Shown piece by piece: positions 47,166-56,359 of a DNA stretch of 64,000 bases. The number at the start of each line of letters is the position of its first letter. The first letter of the stretch is position 1. The notes under the pieces are model-generated. The model was given only the letters and a program-made list of their open reading frames with translations, did no database searches and had not been told where the DNA came from. Origin of the DNA: Torulaspora globosa. Lineage: Eukaryota; Ascomycota; Saccharomycetes; Saccharomycetales; Saccharomycetaceae. Position numbers and translations under genes: made by a program. The DNA is taken from assembly GCF_014133895.1 (NCBI RefSeq), contig NC_050730.1, positions 248,001 to 312,000 of the forward strand, in the 5' to 3' direction.

Positions 47166-48026
47166 ATGCAGAACGAACCGATGTTCCAGGTCCAGGTGGA
47201 CGAATCGGAAGACACTGAGTGGAATGACATCCTAAGGCAGAAAGGCGTTATACCTGAAAGACCACCATCACCAACAGCACAACTTGAGGAGGCATTGGCA
47301 GAAGCCATTGCCAAGCAGCATGAAAGCAGACTGGAGGGCAAGGATATTTCGGATCTTGAAGAATTGGAGGACGAGGAAGACGAAGAGTTTCTGGAGCTAT
47401 ACAAGAGGAAAAGATTGGCTGAAATGGCTAAGCTCCAGGAGAAATCGAAGTTTGGCGAGGTTTATGAGATAAATAAACCTGAATATAGCAAGGAAATTAC
47501 CGAGGCAAGCATGGGATCAACTGCAGATACCGACGACGCTGGCGAGGCCAATGAAGAGGAAAGCTCCAAGAGCAAAACTGAGGGCGTGTACGTGTTTGTA
47601 CATCTTGCATTGCAAAGCAAGCTACAGAGTCGTGTGCTTTCGCATATGTTTCGCCAATTGGCTCCTAAGTTTCGTGAGATTAAATTCGTTGAGATCAAAG
47701 CAAATAGAGCCATCGAAAACTATCCTGAGGCTAACTGTCCCACACTTTTGGTGTATTACAAGGGAGATGTGATTAAGAACATGATAACGCTCCTGGAGTT
47801 GGGTGGTAACGATACCAAGATCGGAGATTTTGAAGCGCTTATGGTCAAGATAGGTGCCGTCGACGATCGTGATGGAAGGCTACTCATTAACCAGGAGAGC
47901 GAGGAAGCATTAGAGGCCAAGAAACTGACTCTACAACATAAGGGTATCAGGTCTGGAATCAATGGGAAATTCAATATTGGTGTCGGACGCAATCTAGCCG
48001 ATGAAGATGACGATTTTTTTGATTGA
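47166..48026 (+). CDS. PLP2: Phosducin-like protein Plp2
   Basis: 286 residues from the ATG at 47166, equal to S. cerevisiae Plp2 (YOR281C); the upstream open stretch begins at a TTG and is not used. A co-chaperone of the CCT chaperonin needed for actin and tubulin folding. An N-terminal acidic helical region ('DTEWNDILRQKGVIPERPPS') is followed by a thioredoxin-like fold at about 140-240 ('VYVFVHLALQSKLQSRVLSH', 'NCPTLLVYYKGDVIKN') and a C-terminal 'GVGRNLADEDDDFFD', typical of the family. Confidence 0.95.
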   Translation: MQNEPMFQVQVDESEDTEWNDILRQKGVIPERPPSPTAQLEEALAEAIAKQHESRLEGKDISDLEELEDEEDEEFLELYKRKRLAEMAKLQEKSKFGEVYEINKPEYSKEITEASMGSTADTDDAGEANEEESSKSKTEGVYVFVHLALQSKLQSRVLSHMFRQLAPKFREIKFVEIKANRAIENYPEANCPTLLVYYKGDVIKNMITLLELGGNDTKIGDFEALMVKIGAVDDRDGRLLINQESEEALEAKKLTLQHKGIRSGINGKFNIGVGRNLADEDDDFFD

Positions 48027-48081
48027 TGTAGACAACAAACATGTAATTAATTAACTCGATGAGATAGAATGCAATGATTTT

Positions 48082-49473
48082 TCAATTTACTTGCAAAACG
48101 GAATAAAACAGGAGGTAGGCTTGCTCGTTTAGCGATTCTTCTTGTGTCGCGGAGGAAACCATAGAATCGCTGAACTTGAACCACCGCCTACCCGCTATCT
48201 TGACCGTAGCTACGTAATGTCCTTCATTCACAGTTCCCTTGTGAGAAATCACTCCAATCAGTTCGTAGATTATGTCGGGAACTTTAACTTCAGGATTACC
48301 GGAATCACAGTAATCACGCATGTTCAAATAGGGCGGATACTCGATGAAATCGTTTAACTTCAAACTATTACCATTCAGCAGGTGCTCAAATCGCTTGAGT
48401 TGCAGCACCAAGACCGTTGGTAACTTGTGAATGCTTAGTCTCTTGATGGCGTCTTGCGAAGTATTGCATCTTGGGCAATGGTAGTTGAAATCATGCAGTT
48501 GTTCTTTCCTATGAAAGCTGTCCAGACAGCTATAAAGGTTCGACTTCCCCTTAATGTCGAGGGAGAGATCCATGAACGGATCTATCGTTGTCTTGGAATC
48601 GTTGTTACATTCTGGACAGACAATCGAACTCTTGAGTAAACCCTGGAATGTGGAATGAGAGATGCAATTGCAGCGATAGTCGGAGATCGAATCATCAACC
48701 GATCCGCCGTTGCAGACTTGATAATCATGATGCAGCCGATTGAGCAAGAACTGCCAAAACTCGTGCGCATCCTGCTGCGAGTACCCAGCCAAATTTTCAT
48801 TTATCTTCCAGGAGCAGATCAGCAAGCCAATGAACCCGGAACACATTGACTGCAGCTCGTCTCCAGCGTGTTCGCTTGAAGGAGCTCCATAAAACTCTGT
48901 AATCATCTTGTCCAGCGCACAGGATACGCAACTCTTAGGGTCCTGACTGGGACACTTGTTGCTATGCGACTGAGTGATCGAGTAGTTGAAGAAATACGGA
49001 TTTCGAATGAGTATCTGAAGTATGCTACTCATGAAGCAGGTCGAGCCCAGGTTCAACAGTCCGCTCAAGCCATCCCTGCGGTTCACGGCCGGTACCATTG
49101 TCTTCATGGAAACGTCATCCCAATATTTATTCAGCATCGAAGCCATGACTAGCTCATTGTCCCCAATATAGTCGCCACATTTGAAGCAAAACAGCAGCCC
49201 ATTGCTAGAATTTATGCCAAATACATGCCCCACTTTCTTGCTATGGGCCAAGAAATGCTTGCCGTTCCAACAACCACAGAATCCGCACTGCAAGCACATG
49301 AAGTTCGATCCAGAGTTGATCTCGTGGCACTCTGAGCATCTCATAGCGTAAAGATACTTGTCTCTTGCACTGAAATGCCTGATCATATATCGTGCTGCGT
49401 TGCACGTCTTCAAGACACCTTCCTTCGACTTCTCATTTTGAAATACTTGTTCGATATGTTGACAATCCCCCAT
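48082..49473 (-). CDS. UBP8: SAGA deubiquitinase Ubp8
   Basis: 463 residues (S. cerevisiae 471). Removes ubiquitin from histone H2B within SAGA, together with Sgf11, Sus1 and Sgf73. An N-terminal ZnF-UBP domain at about 45-105 has the CSEC, CLQCGFCGC, HFLAHSKKVGH and CFKCGD zinc ligands. The catalytic domain has C146 in NLGSTCFMSS, H419 in NEGHYVATV and D436 in KFSDSM. CPEC and CPRC knuckles give another zinc site. The ATG at 49473 is used. It ends only 56 bp from the PLP2 stop, convergent. Corresponds to YMR223W. Confidence 0.96.
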   Translation of the reverse strand: MGDCQHIEQVFQNEKSKEGVLKTCNAARYMIRHFSARDKYLYAMRCSECHEINSGSNFMCLQCGFCGCWNGKHFLAHSKKVGHVFGINSSNGLLFCFKCGDYIGDNELVMASMLNKYWDDVSMKTMVPAVNRRDGLSGLLNLGSTCFMSSILQILIRNPYFFNYSITQSHSNKCPSQDPKSCVSCALDKMITEFYGAPSSEHAGDELQSMCSGFIGLLICSWKINENLAGYSQQDAHEFWQFLLNRLHHDYQVCNGGSVDDSISDYRCNCISHSTFQGLLKSSIVCPECNNDSKTTIDPFMDLSLDIKGKSNLYSCLDSFHRKEQLHDFNYHCPRCNTSQDAIKRLSIHKLPTVLVLQLKRFEHLLNGNSLKLNDFIEYPPYLNMRDYCDSGNPEVKVPDIIYELIGVISHKGTVNEGHYVATVKIAGRRWFKFSDSMVSSATQEESLNEQAYLLFYSVLQVN

Positions 49474-49810
49474 AATTGCAACACTGGCCCCTCTTTGGCT
49501 CTACCAATTCACTTTTCCCTCCACGATCTGCTTCTAGCTACTTCCACCGCCAGACTTCTCCTGAAACCGGTTCAAAAGCCTCTCACTTGCCCAAACTTGC
49601 CCAAAAAGCCTAACTCGACTGCTAAACGACCCTCCTCAGCCAAATGCTGCTTCTCAACTCACCGTTGAAGCTCGACTACAAATTTCGAATTTGATATATA
49701 CTACTAGTGTTGCTTTTACAACCATAGATCAAACCTTCTTAATACTGGCAAGAGCTGGCAAGGACACAAGAGAGAGATTGAGACCTCAGACAAGATCAAT
49801 TGAGGGCTAG
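49474..49810. other. Divergent promoter of UBP8 and FSH2
   Basis: 337 bp without a gene. It holds an exact 10-bp tandem repeat ACTTGCCCAA at 49585-49604 and a TATA-like GATATATAC near 49693. Nothing else stands out. Confidence 0.5.
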
Positions 49811-50476
49811 ATGGCTAAGAAGATACTGGTGTTGCACGGGCTGGCACAGTCTGGGGATTATTTCAAGTCTAAGACGAAAGGTCTTCGGAACGAGCTGGAG
49901 AAACAGGGATACGAGTTGTTGTACGCTACTGCTCCCAATAAGTACCAGCCAGCGGACATTCCGGACAGCTTGGGTGATGTATTGACCAGTGAGGCAGCAG
50001 AGAGCCATGTTCTAGCGTGGATCGAAGACGATTTGCAGCACGATACTTATAGACTACCGGAGACAACTATCGACTATCTGCACGATTTTGTGCTTGAGTA
50101 TGGTCCTTTCGACGGCGTGCTGGGATTCAGCCAAGGGGCTGGAGTCGCTGGATATCTTATGACGGACTTCAACGGGCTTCTCAGGCTGACAGCCGAACAG
50201 CAGCCACCGCTGCGTTTCTTTATGACATTCAGTGGATTCAGGTTCAAACCGGAGCAATACCAGGCGCAGTACGATCGGAATCCAATATCCGTTCCCTCAT
50301 TGCATGTCCAGGGAGAGCTGGACACCATCACCGATCCCTTCAAGGTGGAACAACTGTACAACTCGTGCACTCCAGAGAGCAGGACTTTCCTGAAGCATTC
50401 TGGTGGTCATTACGTCCCAAACTCGAGGGGATTCGCCAAGAAGGTTATAGAATGGCTGCAGAAGGTCGATAAATAG
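49811..50476 (+). CDS. FSH2: Fsh2, FSH-family serine hydrolase
   Basis: 221 residues (S. cerevisiae Fsh2 223, YMR222C). An alpha/beta hydrolase of the FSH1 family, related to human OVCA2; the natural substrate is unknown. The triad is complete: S107 in the nucleophile elbow GFSQGAG, D171 in QGELDTITD and H200 in SGGHYVPNS. The N-terminal beta strand leads to the oxyanion-hole motif LVLHGLAQSG. No signal or membrane segment. Tandem with FSH3, 142 bp apart, same strand. Confidence 0.9.
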   Translation: MAKKILVLHGLAQSGDYFKSKTKGLRNELEKQGYELLYATAPNKYQPADIPDSLGDVLTSEAAESHVLAWIEDDLQHDTYRLPETTIDYLHDFVLEYGPFDGVLGFSQGAGVAGYLMTDFNGLLRLTAEQQPPLRFFMTFSGFRFKPEQYQAQYDRNPISVPSLHVQGELDTITDPFKVEQLYNSCTPESRTFLKHSGGHYVPNSRGFAKKVIEWLQKVDK

Positions 50477-50618
50477 AGAAGGCCAATTTATGCCCGATGT
50501 GTAGTTCGGTCCGTATTCTTTAGCTCGCGCAACCGCTTGTTTAGAGAACTATCTTACTTGTTAGTGCATTGTAGAGCGCAATACTGGCCTCGTTGCTCCT
50601 GCTCATCATTAATCGAGG

Positions 50619-51443
50619 ATGGCCGTTGGCAATGGTGGCGGTGGAAGAATCCTGATGCTTCATGGGTTCGTTCAGTCGGGCAAGATCTTCTCTTCCAAGA
50701 CAGGTGGATTGCGTAAAAGCTTGAAGAGATTAGGCTACGAACTATACTATCCAACAGGACCCATAAGAGTGAATAAGGAGGCTATAGCGAAGCTGCATGG
50801 CTGGCCGGAGCAAGATGGCAAGAAGGATCTCAGTCTCGCCTCTCAGTTCGACAGCTCAGACTCTGTGGATCAGATATACGGTTGGTACCTGCGAGAAGGC
50901 CCAGATCTCAAAGAGTTCAACATAGAAGAACGTACACTGGATTACTTACATGACTACGTTGTCGAAAATGGCCCATTCGATGGCGTAATGGGCTTCAGCC
51001 AAGGAGCCGGCTTGGCCGGCTACTTGCTCACCAACTTCAATCAGCTCCTGAACCTCTCTGAAGAACAGCAGCCTAAGCTGAAGTTTTTTGTTAGCTTCAG
51101 CGGGTTCAAGTTCGAAGCTGACCAGTTCCAGCAATCATATGGCGATAAACCCATGGCGATTCCCTCTTTGCATCTGCAGGGCGAACTAGACACAGTTGTC
51201 AGCGAGGAAAGATCGATGAAGTTGTACAATTGCTTTGATGCAGCAACTAGACATCTTATTAAACACCCTGGAGGACATTTCGTACCCAATTCAAAGAACG
51301 TTGTAACTCACGTCACCAATTGGATCCAGAACATTGAATCTACCAAGAGCAGACCTACTCTCGAGAGAACATCTCCCAAGCCCGATGGTCCAGAACTAGA
51401 CGACGATCTGATGGATATGATCAATTCCATGGGAAAGATATAG
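50619..51443 (+). CDS. FSH3: Fsh3, FSH-family serine hydrolase
   Basis: 274 residues (S. cerevisiae Fsh3 266, YOR280C). Clearly a paralogue of the preceding gene: same LMLHGFVQSG start and the same triad S127 (GFSQGAG), D191 (QGELDTVVS) and H220 (PGGHFVPNS). It has an insertion near residues 60-85 and an acidic C-terminal tail of about 30 residues absent from Fsh2. In S. cerevisiae the two genes are on different chromosomes; here they are neighbours. Confidence 0.9.
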   Translation: MAVGNGGGGRILMLHGFVQSGKIFSSKTGGLRKSLKRLGYELYYPTGPIRVNKEAIAKLHGWPEQDGKKDLSLASQFDSSDSVDQIYGWYLREGPDLKEFNIEERTLDYLHDYVVENGPFDGVMGFSQGAGLAGYLLTNFNQLLNLSEEQQPKLKFFVSFSGFKFEADQFQQSYGDKPMAIPSLHLQGELDTVVSEERSMKLYNCFDAATRHLIKHPGGHFVPNSKNVVTHVTNWIQNIESTKSRPTLERTSPKPDGPELDDDLMDMINSMGKI

Positions 51444-51768
51444 ACATCCATTTTCATGCTGTCGCCACGATGTATAGTTGGCATCTTGGGCAGGCCGAGC
51501 ATAATTCAGCCTCCAAGGAACCAAGTGAATATTGTGAACTACATAGCCAATCACCTGCAATGGTGCAAACGCTGAGAAGGTCAAGCATGGCGAATTGAAG
51601 TATTTCAAGTGTCTCTCTCTTTATGCTCAAGATAAGCCTGCGCGCTCCTTATCATAGCAGCAAACCTGGTATATGATAAGAAACACCAAGGCTAAATATT
51701 TAACACATAACGCTCTTCAGGTTCTCAAATCTCCCATTGCTGAAATTCTGTCGCTGGAGAAGTCGGGT

Positions 51769-53331
51769 ATGATGACTTCTCGCACTATCAGGATTGCTCA
51801 ATTAGTATGTGCTAGTATATGGTGTCTCTTTGCTGCCGGGATAGTGTTTGGTTTCGCAGCTTTCAAGACTATATTGATAGATGAGGGAATCTATTCGGGT
51901 TTGTGCCACCGGGATGAAGCTCCTAAGACTCCCGATCCAGCAGCACCGTGTATTGAGCAGGACTTGAAACTAAATCTGCTATTCACTATCGCCGCTGCTG
52001 TGACCAATGTTATTGCTCTACCCGTTGGTTGGATTCTAGATTACTACGGACCACGTATCTGTGGAATTGCTGGTGCTATGTGGCTTATGGCAGCCTCTTT
52101 TACCTTCAAATGGTCTAAACACCTGGAGTCTTATATTGATCCATACATGACGGGTTACACTTTGCTTGCAATCGGAGGTCCTTTTGTGTTCATATCATGC
52201 TTCCAACTAGCCAATAGCTTCCCTCAGAGATCGGGCACGATTTTGGCGCTAATCAGTGGATGCTTTGATTCGTCATCGGCATTGTTCCTGTTTTACAGAC
52301 TACTGTACCAAAAATGGAACCACAGCCCTCATTTGTCGAAGTTCTTTTCGATTTACTTGGTCGTGCCCGTATTCATCATCTTCTGTCAACTGGCAATCAT
52401 GCCTCACCGCTCTTATAAGACCCAGGCCGCTGTGGCTAAGCTAACAACTGAAGGTTTGGACGAAAATGGACATTTATTGGAGGGCGATGATGGGTCTGCC
52501 ATCACTAGCGATGTTTGTGAGCGTCAATCATTATTGGCACAAGATGCTATGGAACTAGAACAGGATAGACAGTCGCATAATACTGGTCGCAGAAAATCCG
52601 TCCTCGAGACCTACGTAGAAGCGAAGTTGGAGGAGAAAACCGGCGGAGCGTTTGGTATCCTACATGACTATTCATTGAAAGCCCAACTCCGCAGTCCATT
52701 GTTTTTCCTAATGGTGATCTTTGCGACTGTTTGTATGCTCAGAATTAACTACTTCGTTGCCACAATCAGGTCTCAAGAGGAGTATTTACTAGGGGATCCG
52801 AGATTAGCTATCCAGATGAATGCTATTTTTGACGTTGCTCTACCGCTTGGGGGCGTTTTATCGATACCGTTCACCGGTTTGATTTTGGATCATTTGGACA
52901 CTTTGAGCACGCTAAGTCTAGTATTAGTCACTTCCGTCGCCATAGGCGTGCTAGGGTTAATACCACACGCTTTTACAGCGAATTTGATCGGTATTCTCCT
53001 GCTTGTCGTTTACAGACCGTTCTACTACACTGTGATTTCCGATTATGTCTCCAAGATCTTTGGATTCGATAACTTTGGGACCGTCTATGGAGCCCTGATA
53101 TCAATCTCGGGCGTGTGTAATATGTTCCAAAGTGTCCTTGATGACTGGACTCACAACACTTTCAAGATGAACCCATCGCCCGTCAATTCTGTGTTAGTTG
53201 TTGCGACAATAATTTCTGGTTTTGCGCTGATCAGGAACCTGAAGTTACATATTCACGAACGACAGGACTTTAAAGTCGCAATTCATCCAGAAACGAGCGA
53301 AAGCGACAGCCCCACCTATGGTTCTACTTGA
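51769..53331 (+). CDS. FMP42: Major-facilitator membrane transporter Fmp42
   Basis: 520 residues from the ATG at 51769, where 'MMTSRTIRIAQLVCASIWCL' lines up with the start of S. cerevisiae YMR221C (504 residues); an ATG at 51673 in the same frame would add 32 residues. About twelve transmembrane segments in two halves, split by a hydrophilic loop at about 240-320 that contains 'RRKSVLETYVEAKLEEKTGG', a strongly conserved sequence. 'VFISCFQLANSFPQRSGTIL' is another family block. It is related to SLC43-type amino-acid transporters. Substrate unknown. Confidence 0.9.
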   Translation: MMTSRTIRIAQLVCASIWCLFAAGIVFGFAAFKTILIDEGIYSGLCHRDEAPKTPDPAAPCIEQDLKLNLLFTIAAAVTNVIALPVGWILDYYGPRICGIAGAMWLMAASFTFKWSKHLESYIDPYMTGYTLLAIGGPFVFISCFQLANSFPQRSGTILALISGCFDSSSALFLFYRLLYQKWNHSPHLSKFFSIYLVVPVFIIFCQLAIMPHRSYKTQAAVAKLTTEGLDENGHLLEGDDGSAITSDVCERQSLLAQDAMELEQDRQSHNTGRRKSVLETYVEAKLEEKTGGAFGILHDYSLKAQLRSPLFFLMVIFATVCMLRINYFVATIRSQEEYLLGDPRLAIQMNAIFDVALPLGGVLSIPFTGLILDHLDTLSTLSLVLVTSVAIGVLGLIPHAFTANLIGILLLVVYRPFYYTVISDYVSKIFGFDNFGTVYGALISISGVCNMFQSVLDDWTHNTFKMNPSPVNSVLVVATIISGFALIRNLKLHIHERQDFKVAIHPETSESDSPTYGST

Positions 53332-53788
53332 GCATTGAAATTCGATCCCCGGCTCGATGACATAGCCTTTTAACAGCTCACTTACAACTATGGCCATGGA
53401 GTTACTCTGCAATTTCCTCTGATTTTAACAATATTCTAACACGCACTGAGATAAAACGGATAATAGTGCAATTGATTGATCCATTCCTATTTTTCTGGCG
53501 TCCGTCCATTTACCAAGATTACAGCTGCCTTCGTTAGACAAGCGTCCGCTGCCAGTTTACTTGAAATAACCAACCGTTACAGAATAATTGGCAGATTTTA
53601 CTGATGTTCAAGGCATCCGAGGATGATCATGCTAAATAGTTGGTGACTTTTTAAAATTTCTTACTTTTATATATAATGATTTTGCTCACTGCAAGATGAA
53701 CTTATATAAAGTGCAACGTCAGTAAATTGAAGGTTTAAACAGATTGAAACAGAAAGGTGGTGGAAACGCTCCTAAGCAAAATTTCTAC
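53332..53788. other. Intergenic region between FMP42 and RFM1
   Basis: 457 bp of AT-rich sequence. Two TATA-like boxes (TATATATAA near 53669 and TATATAAA near 53703) precede RFM1. The RFM1 frame is open back to a TAA at 53723, without an ATG. No other gene is seen. Confidence 0.5.
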
Positions 53789-54700
53789 ATGGTTAGCAAT
53801 GATGCAGAGATTGTAAAGACCATTATCCTTCCCTCAGAAGCTGACAAAAGTGCTCGAAGGGAAGAGATGACAAGACTGAGCGACAAGAGGGCTAAACTAA
53901 ACGAAGAGATAAAGGAATTCTCGCACACCATCAGACCAATAGAGTTTGAATCATACCATGAATTCTTCCTGATTCATACATTCAAGAAGGGAATATCAGC
54001 CAGTGGACACGTCGATATAGAGAGGTTGAGAAGTAGAAATAATGGCACGGCCTATCGTAGGTCGAAGAGACATGCGGATAACGGTACCGGAATACCAAGC
54101 ACATCAAGTTCTAATAGTACGTTATCCGATGATGAGGATACTGAGAATGATGAGGACGGTGAGCACAATAGAAGCCCTTTCCTTGACGCTGACGGCGATA
54201 AAGCGCTGGATGATTCCAAGAATAGCTCAACAAAGAGAGTTACGAGAGCTCAGTTGGCAGCAAAGAAGGAGTTGGAAAAGGAGAGTGAATCACAGGAGAA
54301 GCAGCTTGAGAAGTCGGATAGAACCTTAATCAATGGCGATATATCTGTTGCCAGTATAATAAAAAAACCAGAACCAGATGGTAACATTCGAAGGTCCTCA
54401 AGGCTATCCCAAAAGACAAGCGAAGGATCTGGTCTAGGTTCTGCTGGGACGACCTTCATAGATGTTGACACTGTACAGATCAGAGACCTCTATGAGTCGC
54501 TAGTGCCCAAGGTGAAGGAACCGTATAGACGCTCAGATTGGGTACTGCCTTCGAGAAATAGATACACCCCAGAAAAGCAGATGCGCACCAAGCACTCTCA
54601 CGAGGTCGTTAAGGTCAACGAGTTGGTAGGAACTGACAGGATACGAAGCGTTTTATCCAAATTCGAAGGCGGTGTGGCCGGTGTCAGGAAACGAACCTAA
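53789..54700 (+). CDS. RFM1: Probable Rfm1, Sum1-Hst1 repressor linker
   Basis: 303 residues from the first ATG at 53789 (S. cerevisiae Rfm1 310, YOR279C). Identification rests mostly on position next to FSH3 and ERG8, plus length and composition. The N-terminus ('MVSNDAEIVKTIILPSEADK') and a coiled segment ('RLSDKRAKLNEEIKEFSHTI') look conserved in type; the middle is acidic, Ser-rich and variable, and the C-terminus ('YRRSDWVLPSRNRYTPEKQM') is a compact block. Rfm1 joins the histone deacetylase Hst1 to Sum1 to repress middle sporulation genes. No catalytic motif. A missed upstream exon is possible because the frame continues before the ATG. Confidence 0.72.
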   Translation: MVSNDAEIVKTIILPSEADKSARREEMTRLSDKRAKLNEEIKEFSHTIRPIEFESYHEFFLIHTFKKGISASGHVDIERLRSRNNGTAYRRSKRHADNGTGIPSTSSSNSTLSDDEDTENDEDGEHNRSPFLDADGDKALDDSKNSSTKRVTRAQLAAKKELEKESESQEKQLEKSDRTLINGDISVASIIKKPEPDGNIRRSSRLSQKTSEGSGLGSAGTTFIDVDTVQIRDLYESLVPKVKEPYRRSDWVLPSRNRYTPEKQMRTKHSHEVVKVNELVGTDRIRSVLSKFEGGVAGVRKRT

Positions 54701-54769
54701 ATATTATGAAGGCTTTCTTATGGTTATCTATAAACTTGTATATTTCCATGAAGTTGAGCTGCTAAGCCG

Positions 54770-56116
54770 TTATTTCAAATCCTGATAATGAATTGGATTT
54801 TCCTCTACCAGTCCAATATCAGCCTGTGAAAGATCCAACCATGTCACGGCGTCAAAAGCACTGTTTCCTTCCGTCTGTGACCTAATGTCCGCATCTTTGG
54901 TGGTAATCAAGGATATGGCATCATAACCGCCAGCGCCTGGTAGCACTGCTGTCAACACACCGTCTAACCACATACAGGCATCTAGAAGCTCTGTTTGTAC
55001 TGAGGGCTCGATATCAGCACCGCTTTCTTTCGTGATCAATCTAAAATTCTCACGTATACAGTTGATACAATTTCTCAACTTAGCTAATTCAGAGAACGCC
55101 ATAATTCGTTTATATCCGCCCCCATTCAGTGCTTCCATCATCTGGGCGTAGCGGTTTGGGTCTTTAGCTGCCAAGGAGTTCAGAACGCCCAAAGTTTTGA
55201 TGAACTCCTCATTAAGGCAGTTCAGCTCTTCGTAGACATCCAGACTACGAGGCAAATTCGCATTATACCAGGAAATGACCTTTGCAACCAATTTCGTAGT
55301 TTCTGACCCGCTATTAACGTCACCCATCACCAATCTAAGCTGGTCAGGAAGTCTAACTCTCTCAATAGTCACCTTCCAATCAACCTGATTCACAAGTGAT
55401 CTCAGTTGCTGCCCATAGATCTGTCCCGCACTATGCTCCGGCAAATCAGTTATCAATCTAGGGTCGAACCTCTGATACATAATCGAGCCAAACGTTGCCG
55501 CAGCAACGTCAAAACCACTTCCGACTTTTCCCTGTGCCTGGCAATGAGCCACTTGAGCGAGGTTGTGGATTAACGTCAAGTCTTGATCTCGGTTAACATC
55601 CAAGTTTGGATTGAATACAGATACCAAAGCAGCCGTAACCACTGTTGCCAATCCAGCAGATGAGCCCAAGCCGGTCTTAGGAACTTCAGTAATGGAATGA
55701 GAATGATACGAAAACTCCTTGAATGAATTTCTCTTAAGAACACTACCTGCCTGTGAGTGGTATCCAGAATCTGAGAAGATCTCAATCTGGATGTCCAGCT
55801 TATTGGACAAGTCTGGCTTGAAGTAAGTGAATACATTGAAAATGGCCATTTCAATAAATGGGTTTCGCTTCCCGTCCACTGAATTAGGGAAGAATGCATT
55901 ATTCTCTTCAACAATATATGACCAACTGTCGTTGTTAAATTGTGAACTTGTTACAGTCACTCTTGTGTGATTATCTTCCGATTCATGTTTAGACACCACA
56001 CCATGCATACGTGCAGAAAGCGCAACCACATAGGACTTGTACTTAGGATCAAGCACTAGGTAACCACCAACCAGCAACGCCTTTCCTGGAGCACTGAATG
56101 CTCTTGATTCAACCAT
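54770..56116 (-). CDS. ERG8: Phosphomevalonate kinase Erg8
   Basis: 448 residues (S. cerevisiae 451, YMR220W). Converts phosphomevalonate to diphosphomevalonate in the mevalonate/ergosterol pathway. GHMP-kinase hallmarks are present: N-terminal 'SAPGKALLVGGYLVLDP', the ATP-binding 'PKTGLGSSAGLATVVTAAL' beginning at residue 146, and the C-terminal motif 'LPGAGGYDAISLI'. 'GSGFDVAAATFGS' holds the conserved Asp. Start at the ATG at 56116. It is convergent with RFM1 and tandem with ESC1. Confidence 0.97.
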   Translation of the reverse strand: MVESRAFSAPGKALLVGGYLVLDPKYKSYVVALSARMHGVVSKHESEDNHTRVTVTSSQFNNDSWSYIVEENNAFFPNSVDGKRNPFIEMAIFNVFTYFKPDLSNKLDIQIEIFSDSGYHSQAGSVLKRNSFKEFSYHSHSITEVPKTGLGSSAGLATVVTAALVSVFNPNLDVNRDQDLTLIHNLAQVAHCQAQGKVGSGFDVAAATFGSIMYQRFDPRLITDLPEHSAGQIYGQQLRSLVNQVDWKVTIERVRLPDQLRLVMGDVNSGSETTKLVAKVISWYNANLPRSLDVYEELNCLNEEFIKTLGVLNSLAAKDPNRYAQMMEALNGGGYKRIMAFSELAKLRNCINCIRENFRLITKESGADIEPSVQTELLDACMWLDGVLTAVLPGAGGYDAISLITTKDADIRSQTEGNSAFDAVTWLDLSQADIGLVEENPIHYQDLK

Positions 56117-56359
56117 AGGACCTCTGTTTTTCTGCCATGTTGGTGATAGTAAATACTTCAGATTAAATTTTAGACCATCGTGCTATAGAAAAGCCTTTAC
56201 CAGAGTATATACACTAATTAAATATCCACTTAAGCTTATTCACCGGACGCTTCGAACAATTGTGACGGCAATTTGCTAGCACTCATCTGACAGTTTAACA
56301 GGAGCCTTCTTCATTCCAGATATTGGTTCCGCTACGGTCTTTCACATGTGTTAAAGCCG

